From contig NZ_CP130831.1 of NCBI RefSeq assembly GCF_030549525.1, positions 3,187,501 through 3,251,500 of the forward strand: a stretch of DNA of 64,000 bases, given 5' to 3'. The notes beneath the pieces were generated by a model, which was not told the origin of the DNA, searched no databases, and worked only from the letters and a program-made list of their open reading frames with translations. Shown piece after piece: positions 28,779 through 40,700 of the stretch; the stretch's first letter is position 1, and the number at the start of each line of letters is the position of its first letter. This DNA is from Stenotrophomonas sp. 704A1. GTDB lineage: Bacteria > Pseudomonadota > Gammaproteobacteria > Xanthomonadales > Xanthomonadaceae. The position numbers were made by a program, and so were the translations under genes.

Positions 28779-29628
28779 TGCCCGAACCGTACCGGTGCTG
28801 ATGCATCACCACGTCAGCAACTCCCCCGGCATGATCACGGTGTCGCCGGAGAATTTCGAAAGCCAGATCGCCTGGCTGGCGCGCAGCGGCTGGACCTCGC
28901 TGACGCTGGAGCAGTACGCCGGCTTCCTGGCCGGCAAGCCGGTGCCGCGCAAGTCGATCGTGATCACCTTCGACGATGGCTACCTGGACAACTGGGTCTA
29001 CGCCCACCCCATCCTGCAGAAATACGGCATGCACGCGGTGGTGTTCGTGGTGACCGGCTGGATGCACGATGGCCCGCTGCGGCCGCACGCCGGCATCGCC
29101 GGGGCCGCGCTGCCGCAGACGCCGGACCATCGCGCCTGCGAAGCGCTGATCTACGAGCACGGCCGCAGCGACGAGGTGATGATGCGCTGGAGTGAAGCAC
29201 GCGCGGCGATTGCAGCCGGCACCTTCGAGGTCCATTGCCATACCCACACCCACACCCGCTGGCTGCGCCGCCAGGACCTGGACCGGGTGCAGCGTCGCGC
29301 CGGCCTCAGCGGCGACCTGGCCCTGGCCCGGCAGGTGCTGCAGGACAAACTGGGCGAGGTCTCCGACACGCTGTGCTGGCCCTATGGCGATTTCGACCAG
29401 GACCATGTCGAGGTGGCACGTGAACAGGGTTTCCGCTACCTGCACACGACCCATCCGTTCGGCCGCAACGTGGTCGGTGGCGATCCGGAGCGCATCTACC
29501 GGTTCGCCATCCGCAACCGGCCGGCCAGCTGGCTGCGCAAGCGCATCGCCTGGAGCTACAACCCGCTGATCGCGCCGCTGTTCAACGGCTTCAAGGCGCG
29601 CCAGAAGAAGATGGTGCCCGGCCCCTGA
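28771..29628 (+). CDS. Polysaccharide deacetylase (NodB/CE4 family)
   Basis: 285 residues with the CE4 motifs in order. Motif 1 is IVITFDDGYLDN (catalytic base and metal Asp). Motif 2 is EVHCHTHTHTRWL (metal His residues). Motif 3-like is CWPYGDFDQ. The family removes N-acetyl groups from hexosamines. No signal peptide is apparent, so it probably acts on a cytoplasmic or lipid-linked intermediate such as LPS core or a glycan precursor. Overlap with the GT4 gene argues that the two act on the same sugar chain. Confidence 0.88.
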   Translation: MANARTVPVLMHHHVSNSPGMITVSPENFESQIAWLARSGWTSLTLEQYAGFLAGKPVPRKSIVITFDDGYLDNWVYAHPILQKYGMHAVVFVVTGWMHDGPLRPHAGIAGAALPQTPDHRACEALIYEHGRSDEVMMRWSEARAAIAAGTFEVHCHTHTHTRWLRRQDLDRVQRRAGLSGDLALARQVLQDKLGEVSDTLCWPYGDFDQDHVEVAREQGFRYLHTTHPFGRNVVGGDPERIYRFAIRNRPASWLRKRIAWSYNPLIAPLFNGFKARQKKMVPGP

Positions 29629-29652
29629 CGGCCGCAGCACCCGGCACATGCA

Positions 29653-29680
29653 GCAACGCCCCGGTTGCCCGGGGCGTTGC
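29653..29680. terminator. Hairpin between the convergent deacetylase and glmM genes
   Basis: Perfect 12-bp stem GCAACGCCCCGG/CCGGGGCGTTGC with a 4-base loop, centred between two convergent genes. It lacks a T-tract on either strand, so it is either a weak bidirectional terminator or an mRNA 3'-end stabiliser. Confidence 0.5.
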
Positions 29681-29706
29681 TCGGATCAGCGCAGGTACCG
29701 CGACGC

Positions 29707-31067
29707 TCAGGCTGCCGCTGCCGTCACCGCTGCGGAAAGGCGATCCAGGGTCTCCTGCATCAACGTCGCATCGTCGGCTTCGACCGTCACCCGCACGACC
29801 GGTTCGGTACCGGACGGACGCAGGAACGCGCGCCCACGCCCGGAGACCGCCCGCTGCGCCTCGGCCAGCGCAGCCTGCACGCTGTCGGCCTGCACCGTGG
29901 AGCGCGCCGACACATCGCCCAGGCGCACGTTGACGGTCTTCTGCGGCACCTTCTCCAGCGCCTGCAGCGCCTCGCGCAGGCTCTGCCCCTGCTGCCGCAG
30001 CGCCACCAGCACCTGCAGGGCACTGACGATGCCGTCACCGGTCGTGGCCCGGTCCAGGCACAGCAGATGGCCGGACGCTTCGCCGCCGAGCACGCCACCG
30101 CCTTCGACCAGCGCCTGGTGCACGTAGCGGTCACCGACGTTGCTGCGCAGGAAGGGAATCTGCAGCTCGGCCAGGGCCTTTTCCAGGCCGAAGTTGCTCA
30201 TCAGGGTGCCGACCACGGGGCCACGCAGGCGTCCCTGCGCCTGCCAGGCACGCGCCAGGATGTACAGCAGGTCATCGCCATCGACCGGATTGCCCTGGTC
30301 GTCGGCCATCAGCACGCGGTCACCGTCGCCATCGAAGGCGATGCCGAGATCGGCGCGGGTTTCGCGCACCTTGGCGGCCAGATTGTCGATGTGGGTCGAA
30401 CCGACCCCGTCGTTGATGTTCAGGCCGTTGGGCTCGGCGCCGATGCCGATCACCTCCGCCCCCAGTTCGCGGAACAGCAGCGGCGCGATCTGGTAGGTGG
30501 CACCATGCGCGCAGTCGAGCACCAGGCGTACCCCGCGCAGGTCGAACGCACGCGGCACGCTCGACTTGCAGAACTCGATGTAGCGGCCGACCGCCTCGCG
30601 CGCACGCGCCGCCTTGCCCAGTTTCTCCGACACGGCCGTGGAGAACGGCACGTCCAGCGCCGCTTCCAGCGCCAGTTCGGTGGCATCGTCGAGCTTCTCG
30701 CCCTGGGCGGAGAAGAACTTGATGCCGTTGTCGTAATGCGGATTGTGCGAAGCACTGATGACGATGCCGGCATCCACGCCCAGCGTGCGGGTCAGGAATG
30801 CGACCGCCGGCGTGGGCATCGGGCCGAGCAGCTGCACGTCCGCGCCGGCGGCGACCAGCCCGGCCTCCAGCGCCGCCTCGAACATGTAGCCGGAGATGCG
30901 GGTGTCCTTGCCGATCACCACGATCGGGCGGCGGCCGTCAGCGCCGCGCTGGGCGACCAGGACACGGCCCAGGGCGTTGCCCAGCCGCAGCACGAAGTCG
31001 GCCGAGATCGGCCCCTGCCCCACGCGCCCACGGATGCCATCGGTACCGAAGTACTTGCGGCCTGCCA

Positions 31068-31068
<1 letters not shown>
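29707..31068 (-). CDS. glmM: Phosphoglucosamine mutase
   Basis: 453-residue enzyme converting glucosamine-6-P to glucosamine-1-P on the way to UDP-GlcNAc for peptidoglycan and LPS. The phosphoserine loop is ISASHNP (Ser107), the metal loop [10 protein letters not shown], the sugar loop GGEASGH and the phosphate loop [10 protein letters not shown]. The start ATG (31066-31068) overlaps the accD stop by one base (TGATG). A TTG one codon upstream is a less likely start. In pseudomonads glmM neighbours tpiA-secG; here about 5.5 kb separates them. Confidence 0.97.
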
Positions 31069-31943
<875 letters not shown>

Positions 31944-31992
31944 GCGGGAGGACACTTCCGTTCAGGGCGGCCCGGGGGCCGCAAAGGCGGAC

Positions 31993-32022
31993 AGTCTAGC
32001 TCCGCTTTCCCCGCCCGTGCAC
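31993..32022 (-). promoter_or_regulatory. Weak candidate promoter of accD
   Basis: Minus strand GTGCAC (32017-32022), an 18-base spacer and TAGACT (31993-31998), about 50 bases before the accD ATG. The -10 box is good and the -35 box poor. The remainder of the 206-base gap is GC-rich with short hairpins after trpA. Confidence 0.35.
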
Positions 32023-32149
32023 CCCCTTGCCTGCCTGTGCAAGGCCGGAAAAAACCATGCTGGGACGTACGTTTAGCGCCGCAGCAGCGCCCGCGAGGGC
32101 CGGGCCGTGCGCGGCGGTCGGGCCGCCGCCGCCGCGCCCGGCGTGAAGG

Positions 32150-32959
32150 TCAGCGGTCCAGTGCCTGCCGCAGCGGGGCCAGGAAGGTACCGGCACGCTG
32201 CGCGGCATCTTCGGCCGACTGCGCGCCGGCCAGGGCCTCCACCAGCGCGCTGCCGACCACCACGCCATCGGCCTGGCGGGCCATGGCCGCGGCGCTGGCC
32301 GCATCCTTGATGCCGAAACCGGCCACCACCGGTACTGACGCGCGCGCGCGCAGCGCCTGCAGGCGCGCACTGGCGGCCTCGCTGTCCAGCCGCTCGGAGG
32401 CGCCGGTGACGCCGGCGAAACTGACGTAATAGAGATAGCCGCGGGCCAGCGCCAGCAGCTTGCCGGCGCGCGCCTCGCTGGTGGTCGGCGAGGCCAGCAG
32501 CACCAGCGCCAGGCCCGCCGCGTCGAACGCCTGCTGTGCCTCGCCGGCCTCTTCCGGCGGCAGGTCCACCAGCAGCACGCCATCCACTCCGGCATCCACC
32601 GCCGCCTTGGCAAAGGCCGCGTAGCCGTGGATCTCCACCGGGTTGAGATAGCCCATCAACACCACCGGCGTCTGCGCGTCGCGTTCGCGGAACCGGGTGA
32701 CCGCCTGCAGCACGTAGCGGCTGCCGGCCCCACGGGCCAGCGCGCGCTCGGAGCTGCGCTGGATGGTCGGGCCGTCGGCCATCGGGTCGGAGAACGGTAC
32801 GCCCAGTTCGATCACATCGGCGCCGGCCTGGACCAGCGCGTGCATCACCGGCACGGTGGCCTCCAGCGACGGATCACCGGCCGTGATGAAGGGGATCAGC
32901 GCCTTGCGCTGCTGTGCGCGCAGGCGCTGGAAACAGTCATCGAGTCGGGAAACGGACAT
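32150..32959 (-). CDS. trpA: Tryptophan synthase alpha chain
   Basis: 269-residue TIM-barrel subunit cleaving indole-3-glycerol phosphate to indole, which is channelled to TrpB. The catalytic Glu51 and Asp62 lie in VIELGVPFSDPMADGP. The phosphate-binding loop GFGIKDAASA is present. It starts one base after the stop of a small lipoprotein gene, which in turn follows trpB by 5 bases, so all three are cotranscribed. Confidence 0.97.
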   Translation of the reverse strand: MSVSRLDDCFQRLRAQQRKALIPFITAGDPSLEATVPVMHALVQAGADVIELGVPFSDPMADGPTIQRSSERALARGAGSRYVLQAVTRFRERDAQTPVVLMGYLNPVEIHGYAAFAKAAVDAGVDGVLLVDLPPEEAGEAQQAFDAAGLALVLLASPTTSEARAGKLLALARGYLYYVSFAGVTGASERLDSEAASARLQALRARASVPVVAGFGIKDAASAAAMARQADGVVVGSALVEALAGAQSAEDAAQRAGTFLAPLRQALDR

Positions 32960-32960
32960 G

Positions 32961-33641
32961 TCAGGTACATCCTTCGATCAGGTCAACGGCGCCGCTGGCG
33001 CCCCAGTACATTCGGGATACGGTGCCGTCGACGATCTCCACGCGGATCGCCAGGTCGGAACCGGGGTCCTGCCAGAGCAGGGTCTCGCCGGCCCCGGCAT
33101 CTTCGCCATGGGGCTCGGCGGTGGCGCCCGCTGGCAGGTGTTGCAGGGCCTGCGCGCGCGGCATGCCCAGGTGCAGGCCGAACGGCCCCGGCTGCACCAC
33201 GACCTGGCCCGAATCGTCGATGGGCGCCAGGTCGAAACGCACCACGTCGCCGTCCTGCACCATCATCGCCACGCCTTCAGGCAGCGTGCCGCGCTCGTAG
33301 TAATCGCAGCGCCCGGCCGTCGCCTCGCCGAGGCCGGCCGAGTACCACTGCGCCTCCCCCTCCAGCTCGCTGAAGGGTTGGCCGATCAGCACCTCGCCGG
33401 CATGGTCCAGCGCCACCGAGACCACCGCCGGGGCGGCTTCGTCCACGGCATCGCTGGCTGGCGGGGGTTCCGGTGCATCCTCGATGGGGCGATGGGCCGC
33501 GTCATCATCATTGCTGGCCACCTGCCGCGCCGGGGCGATCGCTGCGGGCGCGGCCGGCGCGGGCGCCAGCACCGGCGGGTCGGGCGGCGTGCAGCCCCCC
33601 AGACCGACCGCCAGCACCAGCGCGCCACCGTGGCGCAGCAT
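32961..33641 (-). CDS. Uncharacterised lipoprotein between trpB and trpA
   Basis: 226 residues, no named family recognised. The N-terminus is a lipoprotein signal (MLRHGGALVLAVGLGGC, Cys about residue 17). A Pro/Ala/Asp-rich linker to about residue 80 follows, then a compact beta-rich domain (QPGPFGLHLGMPRAQALQHL; VEIVDGTVSRMYWG). The GMPRAQALQHL stretch resembles the start of small periplasmic modules that measure slope or sensitivity, but I cannot name it. It sits tightly between trpB and trpA, so it must be made with tryptophan synthase. A functional link to the enzyme is unproven. Confidence 0.75.
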   Translation of the reverse strand: MLRHGGALVLAVGLGGCTPPDPPVLAPAPAAPAAIAPARQVASNDDDAAHRPIEDAPEPPPASDAVDEAAPAVVSVALDHAGEVLIGQPFSELEGEAQWYSAGLGEATAGRCDYYERGTLPEGVAMMVQDGDVVRFDLAPIDDSGQVVVQPGPFGLHLGMPRAQALQHLPAGATAEPHGEDAGAGETLLWQDPGSDLAIRVEIVDGTVSRMYWGASGAVDLIEGCT

Positions 33642-33646
33642 GCAGT

Positions 33647-34864
<1,218 letters not shown>

Positions 34865-34907
34865 GGAGACGACCGGTGGTTCAGACAGGTGGATACTCTA
34901 GCGCACG

Positions 34908-34943
34908 GGTCATGACCGGAAAATGGATATTATCTGGCGCATA
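34908..34943. promoter_or_regulatory. Candidate TrpI operator in the trpB-trpI gap
   Basis: TATCTGGCGCATA (34931-34943) is an inverted TAT/ATA pair of the T-N11-A type typical of LysR regulators. A second palindrome, GGTCATGACC, lies at 34908-34917. Both lie in the 96-base gap between trpB and the divergent trpI, the known site of action of TrpI in pseudomonads. A GATAAT on the minus strand overlaps the first site. Confidence 0.5.
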
Positions 34944-34960
34944 TTGTCAGGAAATCTCAC

Positions 34961-35848
34961 ATGAGCACCTCCCTGCTACCGCCCCTCAATGCGCTGCGCG
35001 CGTTCGAAGCCACCGCGCGGCTGGGCGGGGTCGGCCGCGCCGCGCAGGCGTTGCATGTGACCCATGGTGCGGTGAGCCGGCAGCTGAAGCTGCTGGAGGA
35101 CCATCTCGGCCTGGCCCTGTTCCAGCGCGCCGGGCGCGGCCTGCGCCTGACCGCCGCAGGCACGCGACTGCAGGCCGCCTGCAGTGACGCCTTCACCGGT
35201 ATCGAGGACTGCGTGCGCGAACTGCGCCGCCCCACGGCCTCTCCGGCGCTGGTACTGGGGTGCAGCGGCAGCGTGCTGGCACGCTGGATGATTCCGCGCC
35301 TGCCGGCGCTGCAGGCGGCCTTGCCTGGCGTGCGCCTGCAGTGGTCTGCCCTGGACGGCAGCTTCACCGAGGCGCAGGCCGGCCTGGATGCGGTGCTGCT
35401 GCTGGCCCAGGGCCCTTGGCCGCGTGGCTGGCAGGTGCGCGAACTGGCGCCGGAGCGGGTCGGCGTGGTGGTGGCGCCTTCGCATCCGGCCGCGCAGCGC
35501 CTGCGCCACGCGCCCGCGACGGCGCTGCTGCAGGAAACCCTGCTGCACACCGGCTCCCGGCCCCAGGCCTGGCCGGCCTGGGCGCAGGCACACGGGCTGG
35601 ATCCGGCGCGGCTGCAGCTGGGCACCGGTTTTGAACATCTGTACTACCTGCTGGAGGCGGCCGTGGCGGGACTGGGGCCGGCGATCGCACCGGAGCCGCT
35701 GGTGGCCGAAGACCTCGCCCTGGGCCGGCTGGTTGCGCCGTGGGGGTTCGCCGCCACCGGCGGCTTCTGGGTGCTGGCACGGCCGGAGGGCCCGGCCGAT
35801 GCGCGGGTCGACGCGTTGGCTGACTGGGTGAGCGCACAGCTGCGCTGA
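34961..35848 (+). CDS. trpI: LysR-family regulator, TrpI-like
   Basis: 295 residues: an N-terminal winged helix-turn-helix ([20 protein letters not shown], then [15 protein letters not shown]) and a two-lobed effector domain, of the GcvA/TrpI branch. Identification as TrpI rests on divergent adjacency to trpB. In Pseudomonas, TrpI activates trpBA in response to indoleglycerol phosphate. AGGA lies 8 bases before the ATG. It is the only plus-strand gene between 31 and 54 kb. GC-rich short hairpins fill the 76 bases to the convergent TelA-family gene. Confidence 0.8.
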   Translation: MSTSLLPPLNALRAFEATARLGGVGRAAQALHVTHGAVSRQLKLLEDHLGLALFQRAGRGLRLTAAGTRLQAACSDAFTGIEDCVRELRRPTASPALVLGCSGSVLARWMIPRLPALQAALPGVRLQWSALDGSFTEAQAGLDAVLLLAQGPWPRGWQVRELAPERVGVVVAPSHPAAQRLRHAPATALLQETLLHTGSRPQAWPAWAQAHGLDPARLQLGTGFEHLYYLLEAAVAGLGPAIAPEPLVAEDLALGRLVAPWGFAATGGFWVLARPEGPADARVDALADWVSAQLR

Positions 35849-35924
35849 CCCCTGCGGCGCGTCGCCGCGCCTTGCCGGGCCCGCCGCGCGGTCCCGGCCG
35901 CTTCCCTTTCGATGGCGCCGCCGG

Positions 35925-37034
35925 TTACGCCTCGGTCGGTGCTGCCAGCCGCTGCTGCAGGTCGTCGCGCAGCCGCGCCAGCTCGACCTCGGCCTGCTGC
36001 CGCTGCTGCATGCCCTCGCGATGGATGCTGCGCACTTCCTCGACGGTGGCGATCAGCTGATCGTGCACGTGGCGCAGGGTGGCCACATCGATCACGCCGC
36101 GCTGGTTGCTGCGCGCGGTGTCCACCGAGGCCTGCCGCAACAGGTCGGCGTTGCGCCGCATCAGTTCATTGGTCGCATCCTCGATGGCATGGGCCAGCTC
36201 GGCGGCGTTCTTCTGCTCGCCCAGCGACAGCTGGATGGCGAACTGGCGCTTCCACGATGGAATGGTGATATCGCGGACGGTGTTGAACTTCTCGATCAGC
36301 TGCAGCGCATTGGCCTGGATCAGGCGGATCATCGGCAGCGACTGGTCGGCCGCGTGCTGCATCAGCTGCAGGTCGGAGACACGCTTTTCGATCAGGCGGA
36401 TGGCGTTGTCGATCTCGCTCTGGCGGATGCGCTGCTGCGGATCATCACTGCCCTGCCCCTGCAGCTGCTCGCTCTGCAGCTGGGCCAGGCGTTGCTTGCC
36501 GGCAGCAGCGTACAGGCCCAGCGCGTGGCGTTCCTCACGCACGATATCGTGCATGCGGTCGAAATCGCTCACCCGCCTGCCCATCAGTGCCTGCTGCGCG
36601 CCAACGTCGCCAAGCAGCTGCTCGATCTGCGCATTGGTATCGCTGAATTTCTGCACCAGCTCGCCCTTGGACGCGCGCAGGCGATCGATCAGGCCGCCGA
36701 TCAGCGGCACTTTCGAACGCTGCGGGAAGCCATCGAGTTTCAGTTCACGGGCGATGCGCACCACTTCCCCCAGCTTTTCGCCGTTGGCATCCAGGTCACG
36801 ATTGCGCACCTGGTCCAGCAGCTGGCTGGAGAACGCCGTGGTCCGTCCCGCTGCCTCGCGGCCGAACACCTGCAGGTTGCTAGGGCGCAGGTCCTGCAGC
36901 TCGCGGCCGATCTCGGCGATGCGGGGCAGATCGTCGGGTGCCAGGCCCAGGGCCTTCAGCGTGCTGTCGTCGAGTTCGGCGGTGGGCGTGGTGGCAGGCA
37001 CGAGCGTGCCGGCGTTCTGGCTGTCCTGGGTCAT
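35925..37034 (-). CDS. TelA-family toxic anion resistance protein
   Basis: 369-residue, largely helical, soluble protein of the TelA/KlaA family, whose founders are linked to tellurite resistance and the Ter stress/phage-resistance network. Characteristic are the GFPQRSKVPLIGGLIDRL segment, ITIPSWKRQFAIQLSLGEQK, and the NELMRRNADLLRQASVDTARSNQRGVID C-terminal region. It is the last gene of the YqiJ-flotillin-AAA module, 43 bases after the small coiled-coil gene. Its biochemical activity is not known for the family. The frame is open upstream, but homology starts at MTQDSQNAG. Confidence 0.85.
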   Translation of the reverse strand: MTQDSQNAGTLVPATTPTAELDDSTLKALGLAPDDLPRIAEIGRELQDLRPSNLQVFGREAAGRTTAFSSQLLDQVRNRDLDANGEKLGEVVRIARELKLDGFPQRSKVPLIGGLIDRLRASKGELVQKFSDTNAQIEQLLGDVGAQQALMGRRVSDFDRMHDIVREERHALGLYAAAGKQRLAQLQSEQLQGQGSDDPQQRIRQSEIDNAIRLIEKRVSDLQLMQHAADQSLPMIRLIQANALQLIEKFNTVRDITIPSWKRQFAIQLSLGEQKNAAELAHAIEDATNELMRRNADLLRQASVDTARSNQRGVIDVATLRHVHDQLIATVEEVRSIHREGMQQRQQAEVELARLRDDLQQRLAAPTEA

Positions 37035-37077
37035 CGGGCAGTGTCCTTGCGGTGGATAAGCGGCAGCGGCGGCCGGC

Positions 37078-37782
37078 TCAGCGCAGTCTAGCCTGAGCGG
37101 CGGCCACTTCGTCGTCGATCTGCGCCTGCAGCTGTGCCGCGTGCCCGGCGTGGGCGGCCTGCTCCTGCGCCAGGCGCGCCAGCGCCGCCTGGCGCCAGGC
37201 CGGCAGCAGCACATCGTGGATGCGCGCGAACCGCTGCAGCAGGGCTTCATCCTGGGCCTGCAACAGCTGCCACTGCGCGCCCTCGATGCGCCGCAGCGTG
37301 GCCAACCGGTGCAGATGGTCCACGCGCGGCGCCAGTGCCGCCCGCGCGGCGTCCGCCAGGCCCGGCAGCTGCGTGCTGCCGAAACCGGCCCAGGCATCCA
37401 GCGCGCTGGCGGCGGCGTCGTTGTCGATGATCGCCTGCGCGCGCTGCTGCACACGCTGCGCCAACGCCTGCGCCTGTTCCCGTGCCTGCAGCGCCAGCAC
37501 ACCCAGCTGCGCCTGCAGGGCCTGCGCCTGCGCTTCGCGCGCCACATCGCGGCCGAGCAGACGTCCCCACCAGCCCGCCTGCCGACGCAGCCGCACCGGA
37601 TCGCTGGCCTGCAGGGCCAGGGCGATGCGCGCCAGCGCGGCCACCAGGCGCTCGCCGCCGGTGTCGGCCGGCACCACCGCCGGCGCCTCCAGCACCTGCA
37701 GCAGCGGCGCGCCATACGCAGCCAGCGCCGCCACATCGGCCGGCGGCGGCAGCACGGGCGCCGGCAGCGATGCAGGCGTCAT
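37078..37782 (-). CDS. Uncharacterised coiled-coil protein in the flotillin-AAA-TelA module
   Basis: 234 residues, not recognised. It is almost entirely Ala/Gln/Leu/Arg-rich helix (EAQAQALQAQLGVLALQAREQAQALAQRV...) with a Trp-containing basic patch (RRQAGWWGRLLGRD), so a coiled-coil adaptor is likely. There is no signal peptide or membrane helix. Its ATG overlaps the stop of the giant AAA gene by 4 bases and telA follows. Tight coupling suggests it bridges the ATPase and the TelA protein; this is inference. Confidence 0.7.
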   Translation of the reverse strand: MTPASLPAPVLPPPADVAALAAYGAPLLQVLEAPAVVPADTGGERLVAALARIALALQASDPVRLRRQAGWWGRLLGRDVAREAQAQALQAQLGVLALQAREQAQALAQRVQQRAQAIIDNDAAASALDAWAGFGSTQLPGLADAARAALAPRVDHLHRLATLRRIEGAQWQLLQAQDEALLQRFARIHDVLLPAWRQAALARLAQEQAAHAGHAAQLQAQIDDEVAAAQARLR

Positions 37783-40700
37783 GGCAGCGGTGGCGGCCGT
37801 GGGCTGTCATCGCCCCCGGCTTCGGCGGGCAGTGATTCCCCGTAGAAGTGGCGCATCAACGCTTCATCCAGCGCGCGCTCCTCCGGCGTGGCGGCCCGAC
37901 GCACGCGTGGGCGGCGACGCGCGTCGGCCCCGGCCAGCTCGGTCCCGACCTGCTGCCGTGCCCATCCGGCGAATGCGGCCAGCGTCTGCGACAGCTGCAC
38001 CTGCTGCTCCTGCGAGGCAACCAGCAGCTGCAGCAGCGGCGCCAGTCCGGCCTGCAGGTCTGCGGCCAGCGGCATGGCCGCCGGCGCGGCCGCCACCGTC
38101 TGCTGGGTTGAGCCTGCCTCGGCCAGGCGCTGCAGTGCCGCCAGCAGCGCAGGCCACGGTGCGGGGTCCGGGGCGGCGACCACGGTGGGCGCCGGTGCGG
38201 GCAGCTGCAGCGCACTGGCGATGTCGGCCAGCTGCGCGACCACGCGTCCGCCCACATCGGCGTCCCCGGCACCCATCGCCTTGTTGCGCAGGAAGTCGCG
38301 CTTGATCTGCGCCCAGCGCTGCGCGCGCGTCTGGTCGAGCACCCCGCGCAGCTCGGCCAGCTTCAGCAGGTTCTCCTCGGCACCGGTGGTGAGCAGCTGC
38401 GCTTCGCCCAGGTAATGGTCGGAGATCAGCTGCTGCAGCTCGTCCTCGTTCATCACCGGCGAGATCTTCTCGGCCAGCTTGTTCATGTTGCGGTAGCTGC
38501 CCTGCAGGCGGAACGGCGGCTCGGTGCGGTAGCGGTCGTCCTGCGCCGCGCTGGCGATGTACTGCTGGTTGACCCTGTAGACCACATCGCGCACCTGCAG
38601 CATGCGCTGCAGGGTGGCGGTGATTTCATTGATCTCGGCACCGCTGTAGGCATGGCTGAGGCCGTTGCTGGATACGTCCTTGCCCATCGCGCGGTCGACC
38701 AGCAGGTACAGGTCGGCCATATCGCGCGTGGCCAGGGGTGCCAGCACCGGGTTGGAGGTCAGGCTGTTCTCGATGTAGCTGAGGGTGAATGCCGCCTCCA
38801 TGCCGCCAAGCACGTCGCCCAGGTTGTAGATGTCGGCACGGTTGGCCAGCATGTCCGGGATCCTGAACACCTCGCCGGACTCGGTATACGGGTTGCCGGC
38901 CATCACCACGCAGAACTTCTTGCCGCGCATGTCGTAGGTGCGGGTACGCCCACGCCACACGCCTTCGATGCGGCGGGTACCGTCGCACAGTGAAATGAAC
39001 TTCTGCAGGAACTCGGGATGGGTGTGCTGGATGTCGTCGACATACAGCATGGTGTTGTTGCCCATCTCCAGTGCCAGGTTGAGCTTCTCCAGCTCCTGCC
39101 GCGAGGTGGCATCGGGTGCCTGCGCGGGGTCCAGCGAGCGCACCTCGTGCCCCAGCGCCGGGCCGTTGATCTTCATGAAGACCAGGCCGAGGCGGTGCGC
39201 CACGTATTCCATCAGCGTGGTTTTGCCGTACCCGGGCGGTGAGATCATCATCAGCAGGCCCATCAGGTCGCTGCGCTTGTTCTCGCCGACCGTGCCCATC
39301 TGCTTGGCCAGGTTGTCGCCGATGACGCCGAGGTAGACCTCGTTGATCAGCCGGTTGCGGACGAAGGATGACAGCGGACGTGCCTTGAACTCAGACAACC
39401 GCAGCGCCTCGCGCTCGCGGCCGATGATGCCCTGCCGCACTGCCTGGTAGGCATGGAAGGCCGGCACGAAGTGCTGCAGGTGCTGCTGCAGCCGCGACTG
39501 GAAATCGTCCAGCGTCAGCACCAGCGTGCCGCCGTGGATACGCGGGTGTTCGCCCAGCAGCCCCTTCACCTCGGCGCGCAGCGTGGCCTCGCTGGCGCGC
39601 GTGCGCAGCTGCCGGTGCACCAGCAGCAGTGCGGCGGCTTCATCGACGTAGCCGGCGTGCGCGGCGTGCGCCGGCAGGCCGGCCAGCGCACGCAGCCACT
39701 GCCCGGCCAAGGCCCAACGCGTGGCCAAGGGGTCCTGGCTGCGCTGCAGCGCGCGTTCGAACGCATCGCGCTGACCGGCCTGCTCCAACTGCGAGGACAA
39801 GGCGTCCAGCAAGGCCTGTGCGTGTCGGCTGATGCTGAAGACCGGTTCACCATTGCGCAGCTCATCGGCCAGATAGGCTGCCGCATCACCTGCCAGGTCG
39901 GCGTCGCACGGAAGGGCCTGCGCCTGCGCGTAGTCGTGCAGGGCCTTGGCCATTTCGACGCGCAGCGCCTGGCGGCCCTCGTCGGAGCCGAACAGACGGG
40001 CAATGGTGTCAGCGCCGGCCTGGCGGCTGGGCCACTGCGCCACGGCATCGTCGCGTTGACGCGCGGCCCAGAACAACTGAGCCAGGGCGCGTACCCGCGG
40101 CGCATGCCGCAGCGGTCCGGCGGCCTGCTGCAGCGGCAGCAGCGCGCGCAGGATCAATGCGGCGTCGTGGTCGTGGATGCCGCGTTCGTAACCCTCACGG
40201 TAGCGCGGTGCGGCGAACGCACGCACCCGCTGGTCGAGCGCGTCCGGCTCGGCGGCATCGTGCAGCAACTGCGGCAGATCCAGCCCCTCGCGTCCTTCCT
40301 CGGCGGCGCGCAGCAGGCAGCCGGCCAGGTACTCGCCGCGGTAAAGCGTCTCCGATTCCGAATCCAGGGTCACCGGCCAGAATGGCTTCAGCGCCTCCAG
40401 CTCCGGGTCGTGCAGGGTTTCCAGGAAATCAGTGCCGGTGAGGTGGATGGCCAGCGTGTCGCCGCGCGGCAGCAGGGTCAGGTCCAGCGCCTGGGTGTTG
40501 ACGCTGAAGCGATGGCGCGGCCCGAGGCGCACCACGTTGCCACCGGCTTCGTAGAGGTCGCTGCGGTCGCGCAGCTGGCGTACCGCCTGGTCACGCACGC
40601 CCTTCAGGCGCGCCTCGATGTCGTCGGCCTTGACGTTGTCGCGCAGGCCACGCAGGCGCTCGGCCAGTTCGCGCAGCTTGAGGATCAGCGCATCGCCGGC

